A stretch of 32,321 bases of DNA from Candidatus Parcubacteria bacterium (GCA_014379165.1 JACMMG010000006.1:1-32321), one strand, 5' to 3'; positions 15,140 through 23,761 are shown, counted from the stretch's first letter. A program made the numbers and translations. The notes: generated by a model from the letters alone, not told the origin.

Positions 15140-16613
15140 CGGTATGGCGCCCATATTCTCGTCATTCGCTCGAAAAATAAAACAGGTTTTATTGTTTCTT
15201 GCTCCACTCAATACATTTGAAATTGCACTTTTTTTGATCGCTATCGCAGGTTCTGCGTTGGTGTACTTTGCAACACTCCATTTTAATCCAGTACTTATCA
15301 AGGATATCGATTGGGAATTCCTTAGACTGGCAACCAACCTGCGTGAGTATGGTGTCTACGCAGATAGTAGCGACCCAAGCGCCTTTCATCTTTCGAGCGG
15401 ATATACTCCGCTATATCCGCTCCTCCTTGTTCCTTTTGTGTACCACTACACGCTCATGCTTGTCCTTAACTGGGTTTTGCATGCACTTATTATTGTCTTT
15501 ACGTATCGATTAGCCATTCGACTGGGAGCCCATGCGGGGGTTTCATTTGTCGCATGTGCGCTTTTTGCGCTTGAACCGTATCATTTGAACCTTACCAACC
15601 AAATAATGTCCGAAATGCTCTTCGGATTATTGCTTTTGTTTGCCGTTCACAGTGCACTTACATACCTCCAAGAAAAACGGTTCTTATATCTTGGAGTGGC
15701 CTCTCTCTTGCTTGGCCTCTCGACACTAACGCGACCTTCTGCGGAATTTCTTATCCCCGCTATTCTTATCATTCCTTTTTTCACTTTAGGTGTGAGCCGT
15801 CGTGCAATACTTCATGGACTTGCAGGTGTTTGCATCTGCGTTCTCGTTCTTTTACCGTGGCTTTTGCGTAACTATTACTTCTACCATGCATTTTCCCTCT
15901 CCTCACTTACTACCCAACAGTTGATTAGCGCAGGAATACCTCAATATCTCGAATGGAAAGAGAAAGGTGCAGCAGCTACAGAAAAGAGCATCTACGAGCG
16001 GCGTTACGCACTTTATCGGGAAGCTGAAAAATACCTTGGATACCACCCCCAGAAACCCTTAGAGCTTAATATTGTTGATCGCATCGTTGATTTTAACGAA
16101 GCGCGCATCATAAACCAACACATGGTATGGCCCCTGCTTAAGACAGACGGGCTTTCCATGTTCGGATTTTATTTAACCCAACTACCTTTCCAGCTTATGA
16201 CCGATAACTGGCGTACGGCACTCGATAACATACTTCATCTACCATACACGCAGACGACCTCCCTTTCTGCCGCCCTTGCTGCGGTGCGCGGAGATTTTTC
16301 TCAAATCCTCACCACGTTCAAATCAGTTGATCCATATTTGTTTGCCTTCCTTGCCGGAAAAATATATTGGCTCGTTGCTTATCTTCTTGGCGCATTTGGC
16401 GCATACGTACTGTGGAGACGAGGCGGAACAGTGCGGCTTGCAGCAATTGGTCTTGTCCTTCTTGCCATTTATTTCCCTCTTGTATCGTTACCGTACCTTG
16501 AGTCCCGATATCGCTTCCCCGCAACACCGTTTATATTTACCCTCGTGTCTATCGGAGCAAGTGTGATAAGCGTATGGATAGCACAAAAAGTGCAGCGCGT
16601 ACGCCATCGGTAA
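15123..16613 (+). CDS. GT39/ArnT-like membrane glycosyltransferase
   Basis: 496 aa with about 11-12 hydrophobic helices. The first extracytoplasmic loop carries acidic residues (IKDIDWEFLRLATNLREYGVY) as in GT39/GT83 enzymes that transfer a sugar from polyprenyl phosphate. A second conserved-looking stretch is FALEPYHLNLTNQIMSEMLF, and the C-terminal half has SLPYLESRYRFPATPF, the periplasmic-loop/helix pattern of the family. ATG 15123 overlaps gtrA by 17 nt. Its 3' end overlaps the convergent GT2 gene by 65 bp. The donor sugar cannot be read from the sequence. Confidence 0.85.
   Translation: MLKKYNGMAPIFSSFARKIKQVLLFLAPLNTFEIALFLIAIAGSALVYFATLHFNPVLIKDIDWEFLRLATNLREYGVYADSSDPSAFHLSSGYTPLYPLLLVPFVYHYTLMLVLNWVLHALIIVFTYRLAIRLGAHAGVSFVACALFALEPYHLNLTNQIMSEMLFGLLLLFAVHSALTYLQEKRFLYLGVASLLLGLSTLTRPSAEFLIPAILIIPFFTLGVSRRAILHGLAGVCICVLVLLPWLLRNYYFYHAFSLSSLTTQQLISAGIPQYLEWKEKGAAATEKSIYERRYALYREAEKYLGYHPQKPLELNIVDRIVDFNEARIINQHMVWPLLKTDGLSMFGFYLTQLPFQLMTDNWRTALDNILHLPYTQTTSLSAALAAVRGDFSQILTTFKSVDPYLFAFLAGKIYWLVAYLLGAFGAYVLWRRGGTVRLAAIGLVLLAIYFPLVSLPYLESRYRFPATPFIFTLVSIGASVISVWIAQKVQRVRHR
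15395..15422. repeat. Perfect inverted repeat in coding sequence (11-bp arms, 6-nt loop)
   Basis: GAGCGGATATA (15395-15405) and TATATCCGCTC (15412-15422) lie in the GT39-like gene and encode SSGYTPLYPL. No T-run follows. Confidence 0.9.
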
Positions 16614-17247
16614 GTTGAAGTTTTTTACCTTCTGTTACGGAACGGGGTTTATAGGAAATTGGAGCTTCCACTATTTTTTGCCCAAGTAGTGCTTGGCGGG
16701 CGACGAGTTCCGCTTCAATAGAAAAACGCTCAGATGAAAGAGGGAGCTCGTTGAACGATGTGCGACGCACGATGCGAAAACCACTCGTTACATCAGTAAG
16801 TGAAAGACTAAAAAGAATATTCATATACAGCGTAAGAAGCTTCCCTCCCCAAAAAAAGAAGGGCGAAGTCCCCTGTGCCCGAGAATGCGCAAGGAGGCGC
16901 GAACCGATAACACTGTCTGCACCCGTTTGCGTAGCCTTCTCTATAAGAGTAAAGAAGTCGCGCGGATCGTTCTCAAGATCAGCATCAAGAAATGCGACCC
17001 ATTCACCCGCTGCCAAAGAAACTCCCTGGCGCATAGCGTAGCCCTTGCCGCGATTTTCCGGCAATGTCTTAAGAATGCATCTATTTTCAAAAGCAGAAAG
17101 CGCACTTTTCGTATTGTCATTTGAACCGTCATTGACCACAATCACCTCTGTTTTGATCGGCCATGTGATCGAGAGCAAGTTCTCAAGAAGACGCGCAATA
17201 GTGGCCTCTTCGTTATAGACAGGAATAATTATTGAAACAGATTGCAT
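16549..17247 (-). CDS. GT2 glycosyltransferase, polyprenyl-phosphate sugar synthase type
   Basis: 232 aa, GT-A fold. SVSIIIPVYNEEATI at the start, IVVNDGSNDNT for the nucleotide, then FLDADLENDP with the metal-binding DADLE motif, and VIGSRLLAHSRAQGTSP and DVTSGFRIVRR typical of DPM1-like enzymes. No membrane helices of its own. It probably makes an undecaprenyl-phosphate sugar donor for the GT39-like enzymes. It starts 6 nt after the preceding GT2 gene. Its 3' end runs 65 bp into the end of the plus-strand GT39-like gene. Confidence 0.9.
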   Translation of the reverse strand: MQSVSIIIPVYNEEATIARLLENLLSITWPIKTEVIVVNDGSNDNTKSALSAFENRCILKTLPENRGKGYAMRQGVSLAAGEWVAFLDADLENDPRDFFTLIEKATQTGADSVIGSRLLAHSRAQGTSPFFFWGGKLLTLYMNILFSLSLTDVTSGFRIVRRTSFNELPLSSERFSIEAELVARQALLGQKIVEAPISYKPRSVTEGKKLQLTDGVRAALFVLSIRLSHLLR

Positions 17248-17253
17248 ACAATA

Positions 17254-17994
17254 TTATTGTCGGAGTCTTCTACGGATTCTCACCATTGCTATGACCGCCA
17301 GTATCCCGTCGCGTAACACGCTTAATTTGCTTTTACGATCGGGAAAACGATATTCATCCCATTCGACCGGGAATTCTTTTATTGTAAGGCTTGCTCGGCT
17401 CGCACGCGCGAGAAATTCCATATCGAGAAACCATCCTGTTTCTTCGCAGTGTCGTAGGACTTCCCTTCCGCGTTCATTCATCAATTTCAGGCCGCATTGA
17501 CTGTCGCGCACCGGGGTATTAATTAGAAGCCGGCGCAATACATTAAAACATTCCGAAGAAAACGTGCGCAGGAATGAACGAGCAACTGTTTGTTTATCAA
17601 GAAGGCGCGACCCTATGGCAATATCGCTCTCTTTTTTAAAAACAGAATCAAGCAATTTCGGAATGCTTTCTGGATCGGCGGAAAGATCTGCATCGATAAA
17701 ACCAAAGAAATCGCTTTCCTCACCCTCTCGTGCGCCGTACAATATTGCCGCTCCTTTGCCGCGCATAGGAGCATACAGCACACTAACTTCCGGTATATTA
17801 AGCGCCGTTACTTTTTGCCCCGTTCCGTCAGTTGACGCGTTATCGATAACTGCAAGCCGGCATTGTATATGAGAGAAATGTCGGAGTACTCCCCAAACCC
17901 GCCCAACGGCAGCTTCGATGATATCAGCCTCGTTATGAGCTGGAATGATGAGAAGAAATTTCGGTTTTTCCACGGTATCTAGAGAGTAGCCCAC
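17254..17994 (-). CDS. GT2 glycosyltransferase, DPM1/ALG5-like
   Basis: 246 aa. LLIIPAHNEADII, VIDNASTDGTGQK, RGKGAAILYGAREG, FIDADLSADP (metal site) and IGSRLLDKQ, then TPVRDSQCGLKLM and FLDMEFLARA: the standard order for dolichyl/undecaprenyl-phosphate glucosyl- or mannosyltransferases. Starts are GTG only: 17994, or 17973 (VEKPKFLLIIPAHNE), which gives a smaller overlap with the upstream GT39-like gene (62 or 41 nt). It has about the same role as its downstream neighbour but only modest similarity, so a different sugar donor is likely. Confidence 0.88.
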   Translation of the reverse strand: MGYSLDTVEKPKFLLIIPAHNEADIIEAAVGRVWGVLRHFSHIQCRLAVIDNASTDGTGQKVTALNIPEVSVLYAPMRGKGAAILYGAREGEESDFFGFIDADLSADPESIPKLLDSVFKKESDIAIGSRLLDKQTVARSFLRTFSSECFNVLRRLLINTPVRDSQCGLKLMNERGREVLRHCEETGWFLDMEFLARASRASLTIKEFPVEWDEYRFPDRKSKLSVLRDGILAVIAMVRIRRRLRQ

Positions 17995-19318
17995 AGACGC
18001 CTATGCCTGCAAGCAAAAAGAGGAGCGGTTCCATAGGAACACGTAAACGAGCTTCGACCCCAAGCCCGATCGTTGTAGCAACCACTGCAGAAAGAGCAAT
18101 CGTAAGCGCGAGCATATACACCATGGGCTCGCGGCGTTTGTACCATACGCCAATAAGTGCGAGCACCACAATGAGCGCAGCGAAGCCTCTTCCAATAAGA
18201 GGAATAAAATATTGCGCTTTAAGAGCATTAAAGAGGACTTTGAAGCGACCTTCGCCTTGCGAAAGCACGGCGAAGGTCGTAGAGGAAGAAGCGGGCTCTC
18301 CCGCCTCTCCTATGAATCCGAAGCTACGGGCATATTGATAATACCCGTCATGCGTAAAATACGAGAACAGAAACACCGGCTCGAACTTCAAAACAAGCTG
18401 CCACTTCTGCGCAAGTTCTGCGAGCGCGGCACTTTTAAGCGCGGGTGCGGACGTAGGATTTAACGTTTCTCCGCGCACGACTCCGGGGGGAGGATTATTT
18501 TCACGTTCAGTCTTTTCTTGGATAAAAGATGTTTTATTCGTGAGAGCGTCAAGACTGGAAAGGTAATCAAAATATAAGTTATACCAGCCCATGCCCGAAA
18601 CAGCATACGTACCCGTAACATAATAGTTGCGCACCGACCATGGGACTGTCGTAGACAAAAGGACTACGCCTACAACAACTGCATAGAGACAATATTTTAA
18701 GCGTCGGCGTATTGCAAACCATATACCGACTGCCGTCAGCACAGCAAGAGCAATCGGTAAAAAGGGAGGCCGTACTAATACTGCTGCTCCTAAGAGGAGC
18801 CCTACCCCACCGACCCCAAGCCAGGGGTTTTTGCCCCATGAATGTATTGCAAGCGCGAGGGCCCCAAGAAGCAACAGCGTTGCCGGCATTTCCGACATTG
18901 CAGTCCAGCTGAACCACACAAGGTGTGGTTCAAGAGTTACGAGAGTAGCTGCAATAATAGCTGCCTGCTCATTGCCTATGCGTTTGCCAATACAATAGAC
19001 GAGAACCGGCAAAAGTACCCCCGCAACAATCGAGAGAAATATTCCCCACCAAATATATCCATAGGGAAAGAACAGAAACGGGGCAAGCAGGAGCGACTCT
19101 CCGGGTGCTCTAAACACTTCCGGAATGAGCTTTCCATTTTCCTCGATCATAAAACCATTCCCTGCGGCAAGGTTGCGCGCGACTTCTGCATATGTCTGCC
19201 CATCGCCAGAGATAATTGCACCTTCCCCTGCATGCGATGCCACCCATGCGAATGAGCCCAGACGCAGAAGTACGCCTATGGCAACAAGTATCCAAATACT
19301 GCGCGGAATTCTTTTCAT
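17933..19318 (-). CDS. GT39/ArnT-like membrane glycosyltransferase
   Basis: 461 aa, about 11 hydrophobic helices. The first loop has SGDGQTYAEVARNLAAGNGF, the usual acidic pattern of lipid-sugar-dependent glycosyltransferases, followed by EVFRAPGESLLLAPF. ATLEPHLVWFSWTAMSEMPATLL matches the equivalent stretch of the plus-strand GT39-like protein, so the two are paralogues. It ends with EARLRVPMEPLLFLLAGIG, the family's last helix. The start ATG overlaps the methyltransferase stop by 4 nt. Two perfect hairpins lie within the gene. Confidence 0.87.
   Translation of the reverse strand: MKRIPRSIWILVAIGVLLRLGSFAWVASHAGEGAIISGDGQTYAEVARNLAAGNGFMIEENGKLIPEVFRAPGESLLLAPFLFFPYGYIWWGIFLSIVAGVLLPVLVYCIGKRIGNEQAAIIAATLVTLEPHLVWFSWTAMSEMPATLLLLGALALAIHSWGKNPWLGVGGVGLLLGAAVLVRPPFLPIALAVLTAVGIWFAIRRRLKYCLYAVVVGVVLLSTTVPWSVRNYYVTGTYAVSGMGWYNLYFDYLSSLDALTNKTSFIQEKTERENNPPPGVVRGETLNPTSAPALKSAALAELAQKWQLVLKFEPVFLFSYFTHDGYYQYARSFGFIGEAGEPASSSTTFAVLSQGEGRFKVLFNALKAQYFIPLIGRGFAALIVVLALIGVWYKRREPMVYMLALTIALSAVVATTIGLGVEARLRVPMEPLLFLLAGIGVCGLLSRYRGKTEISSHHSSS
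18246..18279. repeat. Perfect inverted repeat in coding sequence (11-bp arms, 12-nt loop)
   Basis: CGACCTTCGCC (18246-18256) and GGCGAAGGTCG (18269-18279) in the minus-strand GT39-like gene, encoding TFAVLSQGEGR. Confidence 0.9.
18910..18932. repeat. Perfect inverted repeat in coding sequence (10-bp arms, 3-nt loop)
   Basis: TGAACCACAC (18910-18919), AAG, GTGTGGTTCA (18923-18932), encoding LEPHLVWFS in the GT39-like gene. A shorter repeat (GCTCCT/AGGAGC, 18786-18800) lies 110 bp away. Confidence 0.9.
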
Positions 19319-20019
19319 GAGGATTTCCTCGCAACGACAACAAAGCTAACGCCAAATGGCAAAGGAATAAACTGCATAAGCGCAGCCTCGATTGAAATAA
19401 GAACTTCGCAGATGTTCGTAATAATGCCCGGTGCTCCTAATGCTCCTTCGCCGGAACGGTTAAGAAGCCGCATGAGCACAGCCAATGGAAATAAAAAGAA
19501 ATTCCAATAACTAATAAACTCAACAGTATACCCGGCATCTTCTAAAAGTTTTTTCAATCCACTTTTTCTATAACGGCGGAAGTGATGGTGCGATATATCA
19601 TGCACACTCCATAAGAATGGAAATGCTGGTGTCGTAATGACTACCGCTCCCTTAGAGGAAAGAGAATCCCGCAAACGCACCATAAGCTCTGCGTCATTTT
19701 CAACATGTTCAATAACGTCAAAAAGCGCTATTGCATCATATTGGCGAGTAAGCGCCTCTTGTACATTTGTATATACATGCGTATACCCCCGTGTTGCTGC
19801 TTCCTTTGCAGGAAGAAGTTCGGGCTCAAATGCATATACTTCACCTCCCATTAATTGAAGGGTGGGCAGCATGCCGCCAAAACCCGCACCAAAATCGAGC
19901 ACGATTCGCGCATCACGCAAATGAACGCGACCGGCGGCAGCACGGGCAACACGAGCCCGTCCACGATACCACCATGAATTTTCAGCCTCATGCAAAAGTA
20001 AAAATGCTTTATCCTCCAT
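19315..20019 (-). CDS. SAM-dependent methyltransferase (class I)
   Basis: 234 aa from ATG 20019 (MEDKAFLLLHEAENSWWYRGRARV), 1 nt after the ABC transporter stop; a frame starting at 20052 would overlap that gene. Motif I is VLDFGAGFGGML, then the acidic end of strand 2 YAFEPE, motif DAIALFDVIEHV and the post-motif VVITTPAFPFLWSVHD. A hydrophobic C-terminal stretch suggests membrane association. The opening residues, SWWYRGRARV, are typical of methyltransferases in polysaccharide loci. Target sugar or lipid unknown. Confidence 0.87.
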   Translation of the reverse strand: MEDKAFLLLHEAENSWWYRGRARVARAAAGRVHLRDARIVLDFGAGFGGMLPTLQLMGGEVYAFEPELLPAKEAATRGYTHVYTNVQEALTRQYDAIALFDVIEHVENDAELMVRLRDSLSSKGAVVITTPAFPFLWSVHDISHHHFRRYRKSGLKKLLEDAGYTVEFISYWNFFLFPLAVLMRLLNRSGEGALGAPGIITNICEVLISIEAALMQFIPLPFGVSFVVVARKSS

Positions 20020-20020
20020 A

Positions 20021-21814
20021 TTATGAAAAGCTGCTTGTCGATGTTTTTCCACTACCCCGAGAAAGATAGGAATCAGGGTTCTGCATCAATTCCTTTGGAG
20101 AGCCATTTTCAACCACGCATCCTTGCGAAAGGACCATGACTTTGTCGGCATTTTCGATGGTCGTAAGACGATGTGCTATCACGACAACCGTCAATTTTCC
20201 TCGCAGTGCATCAAGAGACTTTTGTATCAGCTGTTCAGACTCGCTATCAAGCGCGCTTGTCGCCTCATCCAGAATAAGGAGTGATGGCGAGGATACAAGC
20301 GAGCGGGCGAGTGCAATGCGCTGGCGCTGGCCCCCAGACAGAAGTGCCCCTCTGTCTCCTACAATTGTTTGATACCCTTCTGGCAATCCGATTATAAAGT
20401 CGTGGATATTTGCCTGCTTTGCCGCCTGCTCTACCTTTTCATGGGTTAGCTCGGGTTGATACAGCCTGATATTCTCCTCGATCGAATCGTTAAAAAGAAA
20501 AAAATCTTGCGGCACATAACTTATTTTTTTTCTCCATTGTGCTATATCCACTTCTCCGAGCGGCACACCGTCGACAGTAATATCCCCTTGCGTCGGCTGA
20601 AGAAGGGCTAAGAGCATATCGGCGATTGTAGTCTTACCTGAACCAGACGGCCCTACAAGCCCTACCACTTCGCCACGGTGTATTTCAATAGTGATATCGG
20701 AAAGTACATTTGTGCCCGGCATATATGAAAAAGACACATTCTTGAAGGTTATTGAGTCTTGGAATGTTGCTTCTTTAGTTCCGTTATGCGGCTCAGTATG
20801 CAATGCAAGCTCTCGCTTCACCGCGAGTGAATTTTCGGCATAGGGCAATAGCTCATTGATGGTCTGGAAAGACACCTGCGTAGCCTCCAAGTACATGAAT
20901 ATCTTTTGCATAAGATACAATGACGCCGCAAACGTTGGGAGACTAAATCCCGGAGTATTGTACGTGAATGCAAACATAATAACGATGAACATGAGACCGA
21001 ATGGCTGTATAAAACTTGTATTCACTGCACGCGCTAACGCGAGCTTCACTGCGAGCCCTTGCAAATACTTAAGAAGCTGCTCAGCTGCAAGGAGCGCAGG
21101 GCGCTCCTTGCCGGAGGCTTTAATGCTTTTAAGTCCTGCTATATGTTCGCCCGCATACTGTAAAAAACGTTTCTCTGTTGTCGCATAGTCATTGCTTAAT
21201 CTGCGCACCCGCAAGATAAGCGGCCGAAACGCGAATAAGAATATCGCTCCGGCTACAAGTGTCGCGCTGGTAATGAAGGGAGAGATACTAAAAGCAACTG
21301 CAAAATATATAACGGCACCCGTTGTTGATTGTATGATCTGCGTTACGCTGTCGAGCAGGTCTCGTGTGCGCTGAATGTTGCGTGTGAGCGCGCTTTGTAA
21401 ATGTCCCGCCTGCTGCTTTACCAAATATGGCCACGAGGCCCGAAGTACCCTTTCAAACACCGTCCGACTTTCGCTATACAAAAACCGCGACGTAATACCT
21501 CCTCTGATATATCTGGCATACACCAATGCTGCCGCACGAACGACGAAGAGAAGAACAATAAAAATTAGAAGATACCTAAACTGAAACGGTATGGATAGAA
21601 GATTGAAAAGATAGGCAATAGAGCGCGAAGCAATATCCTGTGATTGCTCTGCCCCATTGATGAGGAAAGATAGAAGCGGGATGACAGCTCCTATGCCAAT
21701 ACCTTCAAGTGCTGCGCCAAGAATACCAAGCCCCGTAAGCACGGCGAGATGTTTGTAGTAACCTCGGAACGCCTCAAGAAGGAGCGCAAACGTGCTTTGT
21801 TTAAATACATTCAT
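20021..21814 (-). CDS. ABC transporter with fused membrane and ATPase domains (PglK/MsbA type)
   Basis: 597 aa. Six transmembrane helices in 1-325, ATPase in 350-590. Walker A GPSGSGKTT (388-396), Q-loop VPQDFF (434-439), signature LSGGQRQR (492-499), Walker B LLILDEATS (512-520), H-loop H548 in AHRLT. One half-transporter per chain, so a homodimer is expected. Placed at the head of a methyltransferase, GT39 and GT2 operon, it most likely flips a lipid-linked glycan; general lipid or drug export is the alternative. ATG 21814 has TATACT ending 7 nt upstream. An 11-bp perfect hairpin lies in the codons for KERPALLA. Confidence 0.93.
   Translation of the reverse strand: MNVFKQSTFALLLEAFRGYYKHLAVLTGLGILGAALEGIGIGAVIPLLSFLINGAEQSQDIASRSIAYLFNLLSIPFQFRYLLIFIVLLFVVRAAALVYARYIRGGITSRFLYSESRTVFERVLRASWPYLVKQQAGHLQSALTRNIQRTRDLLDSVTQIIQSTTGAVIYFAVAFSISPFITSATLVAGAIFLFAFRPLILRVRRLSNDYATTEKRFLQYAGEHIAGLKSIKASGKERPALLAAEQLLKYLQGLAVKLALARAVNTSFIQPFGLMFIVIMFAFTYNTPGFSLPTFAASLYLMQKIFMYLEATQVSFQTINELLPYAENSLAVKRELALHTEPHNGTKEATFQDSITFKNVSFSYMPGTNVLSDITIEIHRGEVVGLVGPSGSGKTTIADMLLALLQPTQGDITVDGVPLGEVDIAQWRKKISYVPQDFFLFNDSIEENIRLYQPELTHEKVEQAAKQANIHDFIIGLPEGYQTIVGDRGALLSGGQRQRIALARSLVSSPSLLILDEATSALDSESEQLIQKSLDALRGKLTVVVIAHRLTTIENADKVMVLSQGCVVENGSPKELMQNPDSYLSRGSGKTSTSSFS
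21087..21111. repeat. Perfect inverted repeat in coding sequence (11-bp arms, 3-nt loop)
   Basis: GCAAGGAGCGC (21087-21097), AGG, GCGCTCCTTGC (21101-21111), inside the ABC transporter gene (GKERPALLA). Confidence 0.92.
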
Positions 21815-21821
21815 TGCAAGC

Positions 21822-21827
21822 AGTATA
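21822..21827 (-). promoter_or_regulatory. -10 box of the ABC transporter operon, predicted leaderless
   Basis: TATACT at 21822-21827, 7 nt before the ATG at 21814. The -35 is weak. Confidence 0.6.
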
Positions 21828-21905
21828 AAAAATGCCGTGATTCCTCACTGTTATACCATATAACCACAGAGCCCCAGAGGAAGTGTCTCATACACGAAAA
21901 GAGGG

Positions 21906-21911
21906 TATCAT
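21906..21911 (+). promoter_or_regulatory. -10 box of the plus-strand methyltransferase gene, predicted leaderless
   Basis: TATCAT at 21906-21911, then TGCTTC (6 nt) and the ATG at 21918. The 21815-21905 gap holds only the two divergent promoters. Confidence 0.55.
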
Positions 21912-21917
21912 TGCTTC

Positions 21918-22580
21918 ATGAAATCGCCCCAAATCGATAAAAAATACGGTCTTCTGCACCTACTCTCTCATGTCTATAAAGGTCAAACCCCGGGACGTAT
22001 TTTAATGAATATTGAGCTCTCAAAGTATACGCTGCGGGGCAAGGTGGCAGACATTGGCGGAGGTCATCGACCGGACTATTTTACGTACTTCAAACAAGAC
22101 CCGGGAGCTGAAGTACTATCGCTAGACGGGTTACTGCAAAAAATAGATTTTGAAAAAGATAGACTGCCATTTGAGGATGGGAGCATTGACACGGTTATTT
22201 TATGCAATGTGCTTGAACATATGTACGACTACAAACATCTTCTTTCCGAAATAAAACGTATCATGGCGCCTCAGGCGCAACTTATAGGATGGGTTCCGTT
22301 TTGGTGCAACTATCACCCTGACCCACACGATTATTTTCGCTATACGCACGAAGCGCTTGAAAAGATTTTCCACGATACCGGTTTCGAACATACTACAATA
22401 AAAAGGGTGGGTCGGAGTCCTATCTACGCGAATTTAGAAAACATCATTCTGTCAGTGCCACGAATTTTCCGCCCGCTTCTGTATGTGTGGTACGCCGGTT
22501 TCGACAAAGTATTTCTTGCGTTGCGCCCTAAAAGTGCCAAGCGTTGCCCGCTTGGATTTTTATTTGTTGGCAGTAAATAA
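21918..22580 (+). CDS. SAM-dependent methyltransferase-like protein
   Basis: 220 aa. VADIGGGHRPDYF is the cofactor-binding glycine loop, VLSLDG the strand-2 acid, LPFEDGSIDTVILCNVLEHMYD the motif IV region, and then LIGWVPFWCNYHPDPHDYFRYTHEAL, a stretch I recognise from methyltransferases near sugar biosynthesis genes. Function beyond SAM-dependent methylation cannot be set. Its final 21 nt overlap the convergent methyltransferase gene. Confidence 0.85.
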   Translation: MKSPQIDKKYGLLHLLSHVYKGQTPGRILMNIELSKYTLRGKVADIGGGHRPDYFTYFKQDPGAEVLSLDGLLQKIDFEKDRLPFEDGSIDTVILCNVLEHMYDYKHLLSEIKRIMAPQAQLIGWVPFWCNYHPDPHDYFRYTHEALEKIFHDTGFEHTTIKRVGRSPIYANLENIILSVPRIFRPLLYVWYAGFDKVFLALRPKSAKRCPLGFLFVGSK

Positions 22581-23195
22581 ATTGTTGAGTCCGTACACAA
22601 AGCGAGTACGACGAATATTTTTAAAGCCAGCTTCCGCAAGGAGACTCCGTATTTCGTTTGGCGACATTCCAAGAAGTTCATCATCATGGTCGATGTGTCG
22701 CTCGTGCTCATCGGGGTCGTGCGGCCGACGCAGCCAGTGCGTAAACTGCCCTATTCGCGGCGTTATCATCGTTACAAGTACTTGTCCCTCCGGGCGTAAA
22801 ACACGAAAAGCTTCTGTAAGCGCTTCCTCCCGATTAGGAATATGATTGAGGCACGCAAGAAAGCTCACAGTATCGTATGACCCGTCTTCAAACGGTAATT
22901 TTCCTGCATCTTCTATAACTACGTCAGAGCCTTCCCATGCAACAACATCCGCTCCAGTACCGTTACCATAACTTCGCACAAGATTGTTAGCCCCACATCC
23001 AATATCAAGTAGCCTCCCGCGAGCGTGCTTAAGCGCCTGTATTACCCGCTCATCATCAATAGGAGTCAGTCCAAGCCGCAGGCTTTGTTCACGCGAAAGA
23101 AGTACAAGAAGCGGGAATGCAAGACGGCTCAGGAGCGTTTTAAAGATGCCAGGAATTTTTACCGTATCGGGTTTGAAATACAGCGTTTGCGCCAT
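22560..23195 (-). CDS. SAM-dependent methyltransferase (Methyltransf_11-like)
   Basis: 211 aa. A hydrophobic, basic N-terminal 40 residues (FKTLLSRLAFPLLVLLSREQ) suggest membrane contact. Then LLDIGCGANNLVRSYG (motif I), VVAWEGSD, LPFEDGSYDTVSFLACLNHIPNREEAL and AFRVLRPEGQVLVTMITPRIG. The C-terminus, with many His and Asp (RRPHDPDEHERHIDHDDELLG), resembles ubiquinone/menaquinone-type methyltransferases acting on lipids. ATG 23195 sits 6 nt after an extended -10. Confidence 0.88.
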   Translation of the reverse strand: MAQTLYFKPDTVKIPGIFKTLLSRLAFPLLVLLSREQSLRLGLTPIDDERVIQALKHARGRLLDIGCGANNLVRSYGNGTGADVVAWEGSDVVIEDAGKLPFEDGSYDTVSFLACLNHIPNREEALTEAFRVLRPEGQVLVTMITPRIGQFTHWLRRPHDPDEHERHIDHDDELLGMSPNEIRSLLAEAGFKNIRRTRFVYGLNNLFTANK

Positions 23196-23201
23196 GGGGA
23201 G

Positions 23202-23210
23202 AATATAGCA
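23202..23210 (-). promoter_or_regulatory. Extended -10 of the minus-strand methyltransferase gene, predicted leaderless
   Basis: TGC-TATATT (hexamer 23202-23207), 6-nt gap CTCCCC, then the ATG at 23195. Confidence 0.6.
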
Positions 23211-23291
23211 TGCAAAAAGAAATTGGCTACGGAATAAAAAACGCCCGGTATCTGTGCACCTATCCCGTGACCACTATGTGCCACTAGCCGA

Positions 23292-23311
23292 TACTATGAT
23301 ATATCATAGTA
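23292..23311. promoter_or_regulatory. Operator palindrome 1, upstream of the TrpR-like gene
   Basis: Perfect 20-bp palindrome TACTATGATATATCATAGTA, 12 nt before the ATG at 23324. It contains the likely -10 (TATCAT 23302-23307 or TACTAT 23292-23297). The identical 20-mer recurs just past the gene. Confidence 0.75.
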
Positions 23312-23323
23312 AACTAATACTAT

Positions 23324-23755
23324 ATGAAAAAGAAACTAAAAGACCTTTCTGACAAGCAACGCTTGGAAACACTCGACGCGCTATATACGGCTGCAGCCTC
23401 AATACGAGGACGCGCCTCGATGAAGCTATTCTTGCGCGATCTACTCACTCCGAGCGAACGGATAATGCTTGGGCGGCGGATACTCATTGCGCGCGAGCTT
23501 ATGACAGGAAAAACGTACGACGATATTGCTGTGCGCATGCAGGTCGGCCACGATACTGTCCGCCGCGTACATCGCTGGCTCGAGGATCAACTTCCTGGTT
23601 ACGAGCAGGCAATCAAAGAGATGGAAGAGGAATTCAAGCGGCGTAGGAACGTATACGAAGACAAAAAATTATACGCGACAAGCATGCTCTATCGGCTTAA
23701 GAAGAAGTATCCTGGACACTTTGCTCTTTTCCCTACTCCAAAACTCAAAAAGTGA
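23324..23755 (+). CDS. TrpR/YerC-YecD family DNA-binding regulator
   Basis: 143 aa. Residues about 34-88 match the TrpR/YerC helical fold: LFLRDLLTPSERIMLGRRILIARELM, then the helix-turn-helix TYDDIAVRMQVGHDTVRRVHRWL (64-86). The C-terminal 50 residues are a charged helix and basic tail not found in TrpR. Family members bind palindromic operators as dimers; whether this one senses tryptophan cannot be judged. Perfect palindromes flank the gene on both sides, and a related one lies upstream of the divergently arranged gene at 23873-24943, so autoregulation and control of that gene are likely. Confidence 0.88.
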   Translation: MKKKLKDLSDKQRLETLDALYTAAASIRGRASMKLFLRDLLTPSERIMLGRRILIARELMTGKTYDDIAVRMQVGHDTVRRVHRWLEDQLPGYEQAIKEMEEEFKRRRNVYEDKKLYATSMLYRLKKKYPGHFALFPTPKLKK

Positions 23756-23761
23756 TTCGTT

